64,000 nt of DNA from Paenibacillus illinoisensis NBRC 15959 (GTDB taxonomy: Bacteria > Bacillota > Bacilli > Paenibacillales > Paenibacillaceae): NCBI RefSeq assembly GCF_004000925.1, contig NZ_BIME01000002.1, positions 186,001 through 250,000 of the forward strand. The letters run 5' to 3'. Shown piece after piece: positions 43,476 through 52,451 of this stretch. Made by a program: the position numbers and the translations under genes. The notes under the pieces are model-generated. The model had not been told where the DNA came from and made no database searches. It saw nothing but the letters and a program-made list of their open reading frames with translations. The stretch's first letter is position 1, and each line of letters starts with the position of its first letter.

Positions 43476-44240
43476 ATGGATCGAATCGAAAAGAGCAAGG
43501 AAAAATACCAAGAACTATTTGGTGAGAGCGTACCTTCTTCCTATGCAACAGATCCTGAATTTCAGGACATCCTAAGCCGTTTTATCTTTGGAGAAGTGTT
43601 CGATCAAGGTACGCTGACGGACATTCAGCGGGAGCTGCTGACACTGGTGGTCCTTACGGTCAATCAGACAATACCTCAGCTTAAGGCTCATGTAAGTGCG
43701 GCATTGAATGTTGGGGTGACTCCGGTAGAAATTAAAGAAGCCGTTTACCAGTGTGCCCCATACATCGGTTTTCCGAAAACATTAAACGCCATTCATGAAG
43801 TGAATGAGGTGTTCACGTCCCGTAATATTGCATTGCCTATTGAAAGCCAAAGCCTGGTCTCAGAACATAGTCGTTTGGAAAAAGGGCTTGCTGTTCAGAT
43901 AGAGATTTTTGGTGATGTCATTGAAACAATGAGAGCAAGTGCACCTCCGAACCAGAAGCATATTCAGGAATACCTTTCGGCTTTTTGCTTCGGGGATTTC
44001 TATACTCGTGACGGACTTGATTTGAGAATCAGGGAATTGTTAACACTGGCTATGGTTAGTGCATTGGGAGGAGCCGAAGGCCAAGTTAAGGCACACGTAC
44101 AGGGAAATATTAATGTGGGAAATGACAAGGAAACACTGATTGCGGCGATCACACATTGTCTTCCTTATATGGGTTTTCCAAGGACACTCAATGCACTTGC
44201 TTGCATCAATGAAGTGATTCCGGCAAATGAAGAGAAATGA
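43476..44240 (+). CDS. Carboxymuconolactone decarboxylase-like protein (two CMD domains)
   Basis: This 254-residue protein contains two copies of the CMD fold. Each has an arginine-glutamate start helix (LTDIQRELLTLVVLTVNQ and LDLRIRELLTLAMVSALGG), an alanine-rich KAHV helix and a GFPKTLNAI or GFPRTLNAL end. The CxxC of AhpD peroxidases is absent, so it is not a thiol peroxidase. It overlaps no gene but is followed by a cupin gene, a frequent pairing in detoxification operons. Substrate unknown. Confidence 0.88.
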   Translation: MDRIEKSKEKYQELFGESVPSSYATDPEFQDILSRFIFGEVFDQGTLTDIQRELLTLVVLTVNQTIPQLKAHVSAALNVGVTPVEIKEAVYQCAPYIGFPKTLNAIHEVNEVFTSRNIALPIESQSLVSEHSRLEKGLAVQIEIFGDVIETMRASAPPNQKHIQEYLSAFCFGDFYTRDGLDLRIRELLTLAMVSALGGAEGQVKAHVQGNINVGNDKETLIAAITHCLPYMGFPRTLNALACINEVIPANEEK

Positions 44241-44269
44241 TTTTAATCAACAGATTGGAGAAATCAGAT

Positions 44270-44683
44270 ATGACGAAACATGAAGAGGTAAAGAACGGCG
44301 TTATATTCCCGGTAGGAGAGAAGAATGAAGGTTATGCCCAATATTTTGTGGGACAAAGCTATCTTCAAGCTCTGGTTGCAGATCCGAAAGTGAATGTGGG
44401 CGTAGGGAACGTGACCTTTGAACCGGGCTGCCGAAACAACTGGCATATTCACCGTGACGGATTCCAGATATTGTTAGTTACGGGTGGGGAAGGGTGGTAT
44501 CAGGAGGAAGGCAAGCCTGCCCAATTCCTGAGAGCTGGCGATGTTATTGTTACGCATGATGGTGTAAAACACTGGCATGGTGCCGCAAAAGACAGCTGGT
44601 TTGAACATATAGCGATCACTGCAGGTACACCTGAATGGCTTGAACCTGTCACGGATGAAGTTTACGATAGTGCGACGAAGTGA
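44270..44683 (+). CDS. Cupin-domain protein
   Basis: This 137-residue single-domain cupin shows motif 1 as GCRNNWHIHRDGFQILLVTGGEGWY with the metal-binding His pair and Glu-like positions, and motif 2 as GDVIVTHDGVKHWHGA. The pattern (WHIH and KHWHG) resembles the small manganese cupins related to hydroxynitrile lyase. The ATG at 44270 is chosen because TTGGAGA lies at the right distance; an upstream ATG at 44237 overlaps the previous stop. It probably works with the CMD protein. Confidence 0.88.
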   Translation: MTKHEEVKNGVIFPVGEKNEGYAQYFVGQSYLQALVADPKVNVGVGNVTFEPGCRNNWHIHRDGFQILLVTGGEGWYQEEGKPAQFLRAGDVIVTHDGVKHWHGAAKDSWFEHIAITAGTPEWLEPVTDEVYDSATK

Positions 44684-44721
44684 ACCACCAGATTCTCATG
44701 AACCAAAAGTTTTGAGTAAAC

Positions 44722-44749
44722 AAAAAAGACACCCGTAAGGGTGTTTTTT
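44722..44749 (+). terminator. Intrinsic terminator of the CMD-cupin pair
   Basis: ACACCC pairs with GGGTGT around GTAA, preceded by an A run and followed by six T. The A and T runs extend the stem. Confidence 0.85.
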
Positions 44750-44858
44750 GTTGCTTTTATAGACATCTATTGCGTTAATATAAAAGGGTTTTAGTAAACC
44801 AGTGTAGAAAGGCAATGGATAAAGGTTTATATCCATATTTTCGTTTAGGAGGAGTCAT

Positions 44859-45398
44859 TTGAGAATAGAACAGGTATTAGAATTCGAAATTGGTGTGGAG
44901 CTTAGCGAGAAAATACAAGCGTTATTAATCAAAAGCTTTCCTGAAGTTTATCCTGTGGATCGAATTTACTTCAAGCAAGTACCGCAGTTTAGATTCTTGG
45001 CTTTTAATGATGAGAATGAACTTGTAGGACAAGTAGGTCTGGATTACAGGGTGATGAATCTAAATGGTAAACGCATTAGAGTCCTTGGTGTGATTGATTT
45101 GTGCGTCTCACAAAACGAGCGTTCTCAAGGACTGGGGTCCAAGCTGCTTAAGGAAATTGATACATTCTCAATTGGTAGGAATATTGACTTTCATCTTCTG
45201 TTTGCAGATAACATGGCTTTGTATCTAAAGAACGGTTATAAAAGAGTTGAAAATCGAGTAAAGTGGTTGAAGATTAATGACGAATTACAAATGACGAACG
45301 GAATAGGTCACGAGCCGATAAGCGAAATCATGATCAAGGAAGTAAGTGAGATGAGTTGGGATGAAGGGGAGCTGGACTTGCTAGGCTATCTTTACTAG
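44859..45398 (+). CDS. GNAT-family acetyltransferase
   Basis: This 179-residue protein has the GNAT fold: a helix-rich start, LAFNDENELVGQVGLDYRVM, VIDLCVSQNERSQGLGSKLLKEID holding the acetyl-CoA motif (QGLGSKLL for the R/Q-x-x-G-x-G/A pattern), and DNMALYLKNGYKRV. The TTG start at 44859 follows AGGAGGAG by 4 bases. It may acetylate an antibiotic or small amine; the substrate is unknown. No operon partners. Confidence 0.85.
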   Translation: MRIEQVLEFEIGVELSEKIQALLIKSFPEVYPVDRIYFKQVPQFRFLAFNDENELVGQVGLDYRVMNLNGKRIRVLGVIDLCVSQNERSQGLGSKLLKEIDTFSIGRNIDFHLLFADNMALYLKNGYKRVENRVKWLKINDELQMTNGIGHEPISEIMIKEVSEMSWDEGELDLLGYLY

Positions 45399-45445
45399 AA
45401 TTGCGCTCGCAAATGGATTCGTACATAAAATTATAGGAGGATATA

Positions 45446-46033
45446 ATGCAATCTAATGACACCATAAATAACAGACTCTCCATTACATGTGAAGATATTA
45501 TCCTTCGGGAATATCGACTTTCCGACCTTGAGGGTATTCATGAACTCACATGGCAACCTGAAATTCATGGCTATTTACCAGGGTGGAATGTTCCAAAGGA
45601 AGTTCGCCAAGAATGGCTGATAAATTACGAAATCCCAACCAACAATGAATTTATTCAACGCGTGCAAGAGGGCAAACCTGTGGAGGAACTTATTTTAAGA
45701 TTAGGGATTGTTTTGAAAGAGACAGGAGAACTTATCGGATGGTGTTGTTCTGGTATAAAAGATGAACTACCGAATCCGAATAGAGAAATCATGTACGCAA
45801 TATCGAAAGAACATCGAAATCGAGGTTATGCTTCTCAAGCTGTTAGAGGGATTGTTCAATATTTATTCGAAAATACAGAAGTTGAACAATTAAATGCAAT
45901 TGCACTCTTAGAGAACGGTTCGTCTAATAAAGTCATTCTGAAAAACCATTTTCTCTTCATTGCTGAGATTGAAATTGAAGAGGAGAAGTACAACCATTAC
46001 CAGCTTCGCAAGGCAGATTGGTTAAATCTCTGA
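45446..46033 (+). CDS. GNAT-family acetyltransferase, RimJ/RimL-like
   Basis: This 195-residue acetyltransferase has the RimJ-type start (ITCEDIILREYRLSDLEGI) and acetyl-CoA motif region IMYAISKEHRNRGYASQAVRGIVQYL, with an RGYA loop. The end NKVILKNHFLFIAEIEIEEEKYNHYQL matches the usual 'N.AS.. ..K.GF' region loosely. These enzymes acetylate protein N-termini or small molecules. A GGAGGAT ribosome site precedes the ATG. It lies 47 bases after another GNAT gene. Confidence 0.88.
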   Translation: MQSNDTINNRLSITCEDIILREYRLSDLEGIHELTWQPEIHGYLPGWNVPKEVRQEWLINYEIPTNNEFIQRVQEGKPVEELILRLGIVLKETGELIGWCCSGIKDELPNPNREIMYAISKEHRNRGYASQAVRGIVQYLFENTEVEQLNAIALLENGSSNKVILKNHFLFIAEIEIEEEKYNHYQLRKADWLNL

Positions 46034-46051
46034 AGTCTAACAAAATCGTTT

Positions 46052-46837
46052 TCAACTGGGCTCGATTCTGAATCTGTATTTCCTGGGCGAAACACCAACA
46101 AATTTCTTGAACTGCCTCATAAAATGGGTGTCATTTTCATAACCACATGCATCCGCAATCTGATTAACGGAGAGCTCACTGTGATCCAAAAGATATTTGG
46201 CATGATCAAGCCGTGCATGAATCATATCCGTCATTACGGAACAACCAAATAGCTCTTTATAGATGTGTTGAAAGTAGGATTTGCTCATATTTAATCGTGA
46301 AGCTTGTTCTGTTACGGTTACGTTTTGCTGAGGAGAGCGATAGATATCGTTGCGGAGTTCAGTAAATTGGATGTAATAACGGCTAAGTTGGTGGGGAGTA
46401 GTTCTTGCTCGCAAGTCACTCAATTTCATGAAGAAAGACTGAAGGTCACAATCGATAATTTTCTCACGCAGCTTTCCATCCAGTCTGTAACAATTCTGAA
46501 GTTCCATGATGCTTCTGGAGATCAACAAGGGATCTGAAGCTTCCATAAGCGTGTCCACAGGAAATTGAATACTTAGGAGAAATTCGTGGAAATCGCTGCC
46601 GTTACAGTGGAACCAATCATTAATAAATGGACTCTCCAGCTCACGGTAATAATGAGGCGTTTGAGGTTGAAACAAAATGAAGGTATTCTTCTCCACCGTG
46701 CTTGTATTGTCATGCAATCTCACTTCTGCTCTGCTATTAAAAAACACAAAGGTGTAATTTCCAGAACCATTTGGCCGGTTTCTCACAATCCCTTCATGGT
46801 GAATGGTACGATAGCCGCAAGAAAGTAACGTAAGCAT
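46052..46837 (-). CDS. AraC-family transcriptional regulator
   Basis: This 261-residue regulator has an N-terminal cupin-like domain (NYTFVFFNSRAEVRL, PQTPHYYRELES) and a C-terminal double helix-turn-helix: VTVTEQASRLNMSKSYFQHIYKELFGCS and SVNQIADACGYENDTHFMRQFKKFVGVSPRKYR. It is divergent from a DUF2264 gene, so it is probably its activator in response to a sugar. Confidence 0.9.
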   Translation of the reverse strand: MLTLLSCGYRTIHHEGIVRNRPNGSGNYTFVFFNSRAEVRLHDNTSTVEKNTFILFQPQTPHYYRELESPFINDWFHCNGSDFHEFLLSIQFPVDTLMEASDPLLISRSIMELQNCYRLDGKLREKIIDCDLQSFFMKLSDLRARTTPHQLSRYYIQFTELRNDIYRSPQQNVTVTEQASRLNMSKSYFQHIYKELFGCSVMTDMIHARLDHAKYLLDHSELSVNQIADACGYENDTHFMRQFKKFVGVSPRKYRFRIEPS

Positions 46838-46950
46838 GCCTTATCCTCCTCAGCACAATAGGTCAGTTTTTGATGATTATAGTTTATTGTTCACGTCTAA
46901 ACAACCATCTATAATTTCTAAAAATGTTTATTTTGAAGGAGGAGGAGAAA

Positions 46951-48108
46951 GTGTCGGTTGACAGAAAGTATTGGGTCGATACGTTGGTTCGCATAGCGCA
47001 TCCTGTGCTCTGTTCCTTATCGGAAAGCAGACTGGTTATCGATATGCCTGTTGAATCAAAGGGGGGAGATCGTACCGACTACGCCTATTTGGAAGCTTTG
47101 GGGCGGACTTTGGCAGGAATTGCACCATGGCTTGAACATGGCCCTCGTTCAGGTGAGGAAGGGGAGATTCGAGCCAGGATGGCAGATCTGGCCAGGCGTG
47201 CAATCGGAGTGGCGACAGATCCAGCTTCGCCCGATTTTATGAATTTCACGCAAGGCGGCCAGCCTGTTGTTGATGCTGCTTTTCTTGCGAATGCGGTGCT
47301 TCGGGCTCCACATGAGCTGTATGAACTGCTGGACGAGAAAGCAAAAGATAATCTGAAATCAGCCCTGCTCGCCACACGGATTATACGCCCTGTATTCAGT
47401 AACTGGCTGTTGTTTAGTGCCATCATTGAAGCTGCCCTTGCCCGAATGGGTGTAGAGACTTGGGATCGCATGCGAGTGGATTATGCGGTAAGGCAGCATG
47501 ACCAATGGTACATGGGTGATGGTGCATATGGTGACGGGCCTGACTTTCATTGGGATTACTATAACAGCTTTGTGATTCAACCCATGCTCGTGGATACATT
47601 GGACGCGTTAGGAGATCAATTCGACGATTGGAAGGCGATAAGGATCAGGGTGTTAGACAGAGCAATTCGCTATGCTGCCATCCTGGAACGCCTGATTTCA
47701 CCAGAAGGCACCTTCCCGCCCATTGGGCGATCACTTGCCTATCGTTTCGGAGCATTTCAGCATTTATCTCTCATGGCACTCCGAGAGGAACTCCCGGTAG
47801 AAGTGGAACCAGCTCAAGTTCGCTGTGCCCTTACGGCTGTGATCCAGCGGCAGATTCAGATGCCAGGGACGTTTGACGATGCCGGATGGCTGCGAATTGG
47901 ATTCGCCGGAAGCCAGCCGGAAATCGGTGAAGCTTACATATCAACGGGCAGTTTGTATCTGTGCACGACCGTATTCCTTGCGTTAGGACTCTCACCTGAG
48001 GCTGATTTCTGGCAGGGAGAGGCCGAGTGGACTTCACGGAAAGCATGGTCCGGAGGAGAGGTCAATTTGGATAAAGCCTACCATGATCAACAGTTTAAAT
48101 GGGGTTGA
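46951..48108 (+). CDS. DUF2264-domain protein
   Basis: This 385-residue protein matches the DUF2264 family: VDTLVRIAHPVLCSLSE at the start, LEALGRTLAGIAPWLE, and the conserved HDQWYMGDGAYGDGPDFHWDYYNSFVIQPML block. The fold resembles alpha/alpha-barrel polysaccharide lyases and unsaturated glycosidases, but no activity is established. The GTG start at 46951 is chosen because AAGGAGGAGG lies just upstream; an ATG at 46924 precedes that ribosome site. No signal peptide, so it acts in the cytoplasm. The divergent AraC gene suggests sugar control. Confidence 0.85.
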   Translation: MSVDRKYWVDTLVRIAHPVLCSLSESRLVIDMPVESKGGDRTDYAYLEALGRTLAGIAPWLEHGPRSGEEGEIRARMADLARRAIGVATDPASPDFMNFTQGGQPVVDAAFLANAVLRAPHELYELLDEKAKDNLKSALLATRIIRPVFSNWLLFSAIIEAALARMGVETWDRMRVDYAVRQHDQWYMGDGAYGDGPDFHWDYYNSFVIQPMLVDTLDALGDQFDDWKAIRIRVLDRAIRYAAILERLISPEGTFPPIGRSLAYRFGAFQHLSLMALREELPVEVEPAQVRCALTAVIQRQIQMPGTFDDAGWLRIGFAGSQPEIGEAYISTGSLYLCTTVFLALGLSPEADFWQGEAEWTSRKAWSGGEVNLDKAYHDQQFKWG

Positions 48109-48196
48109 GGAACGTTTTTGGCAATCATATTGATCATTTGTTCGTGCAGCCTCTTGAACGGATGTCATGGAGAGGGAAGAATAAAACTGTATGGTG

Positions 48197-48222
48197 AGTC
48201 GCTGTAAAGCGGCTTTTTTGTT
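48197..48222 (+). terminator. Intrinsic terminator after the DUF2264 gene
   Basis: AGTCGCT and AGCGGCT form a short stem around GTAA-like loop bases, followed by six T. Another copy of the AGTCGC/GCGGCT hairpin family. Confidence 0.75.
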
Positions 48223-48233
48223 CTCAACAGAAT

Positions 48234-48252
48234 GATATTGATTATTGTTCTC
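48234..48252. promoter_or_regulatory. Fur box
   Basis: GATATTGATTATTGTTCTC matches the 19-base Fur consensus at 13 positions. It ends just before the -35 of the promoter at 48254, as expected for an iron-repressed gene. Confidence 0.6.
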
Positions 48253-48253
48253 A

Positions 48254-48282
48254 TTTACACACTCCGACATTTACTGTATACT
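48254..48282 (+). promoter_or_regulatory. Promoter of the iron-type binding lipoprotein
   Basis: -35 TTTACA (48254-48259), a 17-base spacer and -10 TATACT (48277-48282), 67 bases before the start codon. The Fur-like box abuts the -35. Confidence 0.65.
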
Positions 48283-48348
48283 GACAATAGTTATTTTACA
48301 TAATGGTCAAAAAGACAGACGAGAATGGAAAAGGGAGAGGTTATTTAC

Positions 48349-49425
48349 ATGTTGGTGTCCGTAAAAAAAGGGATGTTTCTTTGTTTGATTACTGCAATGA
48401 TTCTGGTGCTTGCTGCGTGTTCAAGCGGTGGCAGCGACGGTGCCAAGGGCAGCTCACAGCAAGCTGCGGAGAGCAGCGCCACGAATGCAGCAGCAGATGG
48501 GGAACAGACTGATGCTGATGCTTCAGCTGCAGCTGAAACAACTTACCCGGTAACCGTGTCGAATTATACAACAGAGAACGGTACTTGGGTCGCCAAGGAA
48601 CAAACATTTGACAAGGCACCTGAACGCGTTGTTGCCAATACCCAAGGTGCAGCCGAGCTGATGATTCGCCTTGGATTGACGGACAAGCTCGTGGGAGTAG
48701 CGGCTTTGTTTGGCAGTGTGCCTGAAGATATTGCTGATGAGTTTAAGAAAATCCCTGTTCTGGCCGAAGGATATGTTGGGAAGGAAGTGACCATTGGCGC
48801 TTCACCTGACCTGATTATGGGACGTGGCGGGCTGTTTGAGGATGCCGACTGGGGTGTGGGTACAGTCAACAGCTTGAATGAAATGGGTATCAAAACGTTT
48901 GTGCAGAGCACGAGTGTTACTGATGCTTCGTTGGATAGTCTGTATAAGGATATCACCGAGCTAGGTGAGATCTTCAACGTACAAGCTAACGCGGCGGCCT
49001 ATATTGAGGAACTTCAAGTACGCGAGGAAGCATTGAAGGCTCGTGCTAGCGCTGAAACGATCAACTATGCGTCCTTCTCTGATAATGGTGATGGAACCAT
49101 TGCGGTTTACAACGGAAATGGAGATACATTTATCGAAAGTGCAATGTCATTAATCAACGTACATAATATGTTGATTAATGAAACAGGCACACTCAGTCTG
49201 GAGAAGCTCATCGAGATCAATCCGGATGTGATGATCATTTCCAAATATGCTGGCGGTATTGATCCGCAAGAAACGATTGACAAGTTGCTTGCTAACAAGC
49301 AGGTGCAAAGTATTAACGCAGTGAAAAACAAGAAGATCTATGTTATTGATTTCAACAATTTCTGGGGTTACGGAGATTCCATCTTCACAGGTGTTGAGAA
49401 GCTTGCTGATGATATGGGGTTGTAA
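48349..49425 (+). CDS. Iron-siderophore type substrate-binding lipoprotein
   Basis: This 358-residue lipoprotein has signal and lipobox LAAC (Cys24), a Ser/Ala/Asp-rich linker, then a Fec/BtuF-type two-lobed binding domain: DKAPERVVANTQGAAELMIRLGLTDKLVGVA, IGASPDLIMGRGG, and LEKLIEINPDVMIISKYAG. It should bind an iron chelate outside the membrane. No permease or ATPase gene is nearby, so it must deliver to a transporter encoded elsewhere. The ATG at 48349 is chosen because GGGAGAGG lies 8 bases upstream. A Fur-like box precedes it. Confidence 0.9.
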   Translation: MLVSVKKGMFLCLITAMILVLAACSSGGSDGAKGSSQQAAESSATNAAADGEQTDADASAAAETTYPVTVSNYTTENGTWVAKEQTFDKAPERVVANTQGAAELMIRLGLTDKLVGVAALFGSVPEDIADEFKKIPVLAEGYVGKEVTIGASPDLIMGRGGLFEDADWGVGTVNSLNEMGIKTFVQSTSVTDASLDSLYKDITELGEIFNVQANAAAYIEELQVREEALKARASAETINYASFSDNGDGTIAVYNGNGDTFIESAMSLINVHNMLINETGTLSLEKLIEINPDVMIISKYAGGIDPQETIDKLLANKQVQSINAVKNKKIYVIDFNNFWGYGDSIFTGVEKLADDMGL

Positions 49426-49480
49426 AATAACCTAATTTATATGATTCATGTGTTACTATATTATATCTTCACATTCAAGT

Positions 49481-49513
49481 AGGAGCCAACTTTCGGAGTT
49501 GGCTCCTTTTCTT
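49481..49513 (+). terminator. Intrinsic terminator of the binding lipoprotein
   Basis: GGAGCCAACT pairs with AGTTGGCTCC around a TTCGG loop, followed by TTTTC. A strong hairpin that also serves the convergent lipoprotein gene. Confidence 0.85.
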
Positions 49514-49544
49514 GTCTCATTATGAGTACGATTAGCAATCAAAT

Positions 49545-50048
49545 TCAATTGAATGTATTTGCTATATCAATTAAGGTTTGGTAATCGTATAAAGGTTCAA
49601 GATTGTTATTTTTTCCTGAAATAAGAGAGTAAGTTAGACCCTCGTTTCTCCAATAGATGGCACTCACATGTTCGTTTCCTTGGTCCCATGTTTGCGAACC
49701 GTTAGTTAATTTCAAACCTTTCTTCCCAGTCGGAGGTGTATCAATCTGTGAGTTTGTAATCATCATGATGAGATTCATTCCTTCGTCGCTATTTGCATAC
49801 GTAATTTCAATTGCATCAAATTCTCCATTGGTATCTAAAATCCTTGCTGATTGTTGAGTAACATGGAAAGGAACTGACGGTTGTTTAATTTCAAACGGAA
49901 CCTTAGCTTCCGCTTCTTCAAATGAAATATTAACCGGGGACTTCAGATCTGAAGTATTAGTCGGTTGATTCCTTTCCGAGTTTTGTAAGCAGGCGGACAA
50001 GAACAGAGGAATCATACATAGGAACAGTAACTTCGTTACAGCCTTCAT
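49545..50048 (-). CDS. Predicted lipoprotein, DUF4367-like
   Basis: This 167-residue protein begins MKAVTKLLFLCMIPLFLSAC, a lipoprotein signal with Cys20. The mature part, with ISFEEAEAKVPFEIKQPSVP, then AIEITYANSDEGMNLIMMI and later AIYWRNEGLTYSLISG, resembles the DUF4367 domain found with anti-sigma or sporulation-related proteins. The start at 50048 is chosen because GAGGTGATT precedes it; an in-frame ATG at 50174 would add an untypical 42 residues. Function unknown. Confidence 0.75.
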   Translation of the reverse strand: MKAVTKLLFLCMIPLFLSACLQNSERNQPTNTSDLKSPVNISFEEAEAKVPFEIKQPSVPFHVTQQSARILDTNGEFDAIEITYANSDEGMNLIMMITNSQIDTPPTGKKGLKLTNGSQTWDQGNEHVSAIYWRNEGLTYSLISGKNNNLEPLYDYQTLIDIANTFN

Positions 50049-50239
50049 TTGAATCACCTCGATATCTGAATAGTTACTTCTATTACGCACTAATAGCTGG
50101 GACGGTGCATAACCTAGCCTATTTAATCCAAAGAAAAAATGTTTCTCAAAGTTGATCAATGACACGGGTAGCAAGCAATAGTGGTTCGATAATATAAAAA
50201 TTTCAACGGATCTAACCGGTCTCCATGCAGTTTAGGGTT

Positions 50240-50255
50240 TGAAACATGCGTTTCA
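50240..50255. promoter_or_regulatory. Inverted repeat upstream of the two-component genes
   Basis: TGAAAC and GTTTCA flank ATGC. A related repeat, CTGAAC and GTTCAG around ATGCC, occurs at 52381-52397, before the serine hydrolase. Both could be bound by the response regulator encoded between them. Confidence 0.45.
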
Positions 50256-50343
50256 TCCCATTTCCCCCTGAAATGTATGATAAAGTAGTATATTTGAGAG
50301 TGAAACTCAGAATTGTCGTCAAATGAAGGGCGGATGTTCTATT

Positions 50344-51084
50344 ATGTTTAATGTTGCCATTTGTGATGATGAGGAGAAACAAAGAGAGTTCGTGAAAGCG
50401 ATGCTGATCTCCTTATCTCTGAAAACGAATATTGATTTCCAAGTTGCCTTATTTGCATCCGGTGAAGAGTTGATTTCTCATTACAAAACGGCTGGGGATA
50501 CCTTCCATATTCTCATTATGGATGTGGAGATGAATGGGATGAACGGCATACAGGCAGCCAAAGAAATCAGAACGATGAAATTTCTGGATGTGCAAATCAT
50601 GTTTCTGACCAGCTATCCGGAGTATATGGTAGAGAGCTTCGATGTGGTTACTTTTCAATATCTGATCAAACCGATCCAGACACATATCTTCGAGGAGAAA
50701 ATGATTAAACTATGCCAGTACTTGAGATCAATGGACAAAAAGTTTGTATTAATCAAATCAGCTTATGAAGAATTGTTGTTGAAATACGATGATATTCTCT
50801 GGATTGAAGTGATGAAGAGTTTAACGATCAAAAACAAACTGAATTTTGTGACCAACGAAAGCACGCATGAAAGTAAAGGCATTATTTCGAATTATGCTGA
50901 TGCGTTGAAGGATCATGGCTTCTTGCAAATTCATCGCTCGATTATCATTAACCTGTTGCATGTCCAGAAGTTTAGCGGCTCCCAGGTCGTCATGTTAAAT
51001 GGTGCTGAATTGCCCATCGGCCGTTCCAAAGTCAAGGAAGTCAAGGATGCTTACACCAAATATATGATTATGAGGATTCAATGA
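50344..51084 (+). CDS. LytTR-type response regulator (AgrA-like)
   Basis: This 246-residue regulator has a receiver domain (VAICDDEEKQ with the acidic pocket, phosphorylation Asp60 in ILIMDVEMNGMNG, Thr in MFLTSYPEY, and Lys in LIKPIQ) and a C-terminal LytTR DNA-binding domain (YEELLLKYDDILWIEVMKSLTIKNK, FLQIHRSIIINLLHV, and the end PIGRSKVKEVKDAYTKYM). The ATG at 50344 follows GGGCGGATG; an upstream ATG at 50323 has no ribosome site. It lies one base from the kinase gene and probably controls the serine hydrolase downstream. Confidence 0.92.
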   Translation: MFNVAICDDEEKQREFVKAMLISLSLKTNIDFQVALFASGEELISHYKTAGDTFHILIMDVEMNGMNGIQAAKEIRTMKFLDVQIMFLTSYPEYMVESFDVVTFQYLIKPIQTHIFEEKMIKLCQYLRSMDKKFVLIKSAYEELLLKYDDILWIEVMKSLTIKNKLNFVTNESTHESKGIISNYADALKDHGFLQIHRSIIINLLHVQKFSGSQVVMLNGAELPIGRSKVKEVKDAYTKYMIMRIQ

Positions 51085-51085
51085 T

Positions 51086-52384
51086 ATGGAACCATTTACG
51101 ATCTTGTCTGTCATCGTCGTTACGCTGCTTATGGCATTCCAGGTGAATTTTTATTTCAACTCGGTACTGGGCAAGTCCAGGCAAAAGCCGAACAGAGTGG
51201 TCTATTTTGTCCTGTTTATTGTCTTATGTTTTTTCTATCTGGCTTCTACATTGCCTTCGCTCATCTCGTCGTTGGTTGTATTAATATTTATCTTCAGTCT
51301 GGCGCAATCCTATGACGTGGAGTTGAAGCTAAAACTGGTTTTCACGGTCCTTTATGCCGTACTGGTCACCATGGTGAATTATATTGCTGTATATATTATG
51401 AGTGTCTGGGACGCTACGGATTACACCACATGGGATCACTTCAACGAGGGTTATCATGAGGTGTTCTACAAGGTCATGCTGCTTGGCTGCAGTCTCATGT
51501 TTATTGTCATTCAGGTCGTTCGTCTTATTGCCAAACGAAGAAGTTTCGCCCTGCACTATCGCTATTATCTTTTATTTCTCATTGTACCGATCATTACGTT
51601 ATATCAGATTAATGTGGCTTCGAACTACAGTGAGAAAAACATCTTTTATATCATTTCCGTGATGGGCTCGCTGTTTCTCAATGTGTTCATTGTCTATGTA
51701 TTCGATAATATGGTGGAGAAGGTTCAGCTTGCGAATGAGAATGCCCAGCTGCAGCGTCAGATGGATTATCAGGACGCCAACTACGAGAAGACAGTGCACA
51801 GTTTCAAAAATGTGAAAGGCATCATCCATGATATTCATCAGCAGTTTCTGTACATTGAAGAATGTATCAAGCAAAACAAACATGAAGCGGCTTCTGATCA
51901 TATAAAGCTAACCTTGAATAAGATTGAAGGCGTGTACCAGCGGGTGAACTCCGGCAATCTCGTGATCGATGCGCTTGTCACGAATACCATAGCCGTAGGA
52001 CAGGCAAACGGGATCAAGATTGACGCCCGCATTCAGCTTCATTCTCAACAGGTCCATATCGATCGTTATGATCTCTGCGTTGTACTTGGCAATATGCTGG
52101 ATAATGCCGTCGAAGCTTCCAAGAAAGTCAGACAGGCTGAAGACAGATATATCCTGATCGCGATTCACTCTACTGCCTCTGCAATTATTGTCCAGGTGTT
52201 GAATCATGTAGAGCAATCATTAACACATTTGAAGAGTGAGAAGCCCAATCCGGAGTATCACGGAATCGGCCTTACGAATATATCAAGAATGTGTGAAAAG
52301 TACGGAGGGCATATGACAATTGAACATCATCATCGGACATTCAATAACATGGTCGTGCTGCCCTTTGAAGTCAACAGTCTCTGA
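51086..52384 (+). CDS. GHKL-type sensor histidine kinase (AgrC-like)
   Basis: This 432-residue kinase has six to seven membrane helices in the first 210 residues, a coiled segment (MVEKVQLANENAQLQRQMDYQD), a degenerate dimerisation region with His in VKGIIHDIHQQF, and a C-terminal GHKL ATPase with the N box LGNMLDNAVEAS and G box HGIGLTNISRM. This is the AgrC/ComD layout. The stop of the regulator gene and this start are separated by one base, so they are co-translated. The sensed signal is probably a peptide or small molecule; no AgrB/AgrD-like gene was seen. Confidence 0.9.
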   Translation: MEPFTILSVIVVTLLMAFQVNFYFNSVLGKSRQKPNRVVYFVLFIVLCFFYLASTLPSLISSLVVLIFIFSLAQSYDVELKLKLVFTVLYAVLVTMVNYIAVYIMSVWDATDYTTWDHFNEGYHEVFYKVMLLGCSLMFIVIQVVRLIAKRRSFALHYRYYLLFLIVPIITLYQINVASNYSEKNIFYIISVMGSLFLNVFIVYVFDNMVEKVQLANENAQLQRQMDYQDANYEKTVHSFKNVKGIIHDIHQQFLYIEECIKQNKHEAASDHIKLTLNKIEGVYQRVNSGNLVIDALVTNTIAVGQANGIKIDARIQLHSQQVHIDRYDLCVVLGNMLDNAVEASKKVRQAEDRYILIAIHSTASAIIVQVLNHVEQSLTHLKSEKPNPEYHGIGLTNISRMCEKYGGHMTIEHHHRTFNNMVVLPFEVNSL

Positions 52385-52388
52385 ACAT

Positions 52389-52435
52389 GCCGTTCAGGGA
52401 TTGTTTTTTTCCATTCAGGGTTTGTTCACGTTCAG
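52389..52435. promoter_or_regulatory. LytTR-like direct repeats before the serine hydrolase
   Basis: GCCGTTCAG (52389-52397) and TCCATTCAG (52410-52418) are direct repeats exactly 21 bases apart (9-base element, 12-base spacer), the layout of LytTR/AgrA sites. A third copy, CACGTTCAG, occurs at 52427-52435 near the -35. Each matches the LytTR pattern WMMGTTNRK at eight of nine positions. The response regulator at 50344 is the natural candidate. Confidence 0.6.
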
Positions 52436-52451
52436 AGTGTCTCTTCCCAGA

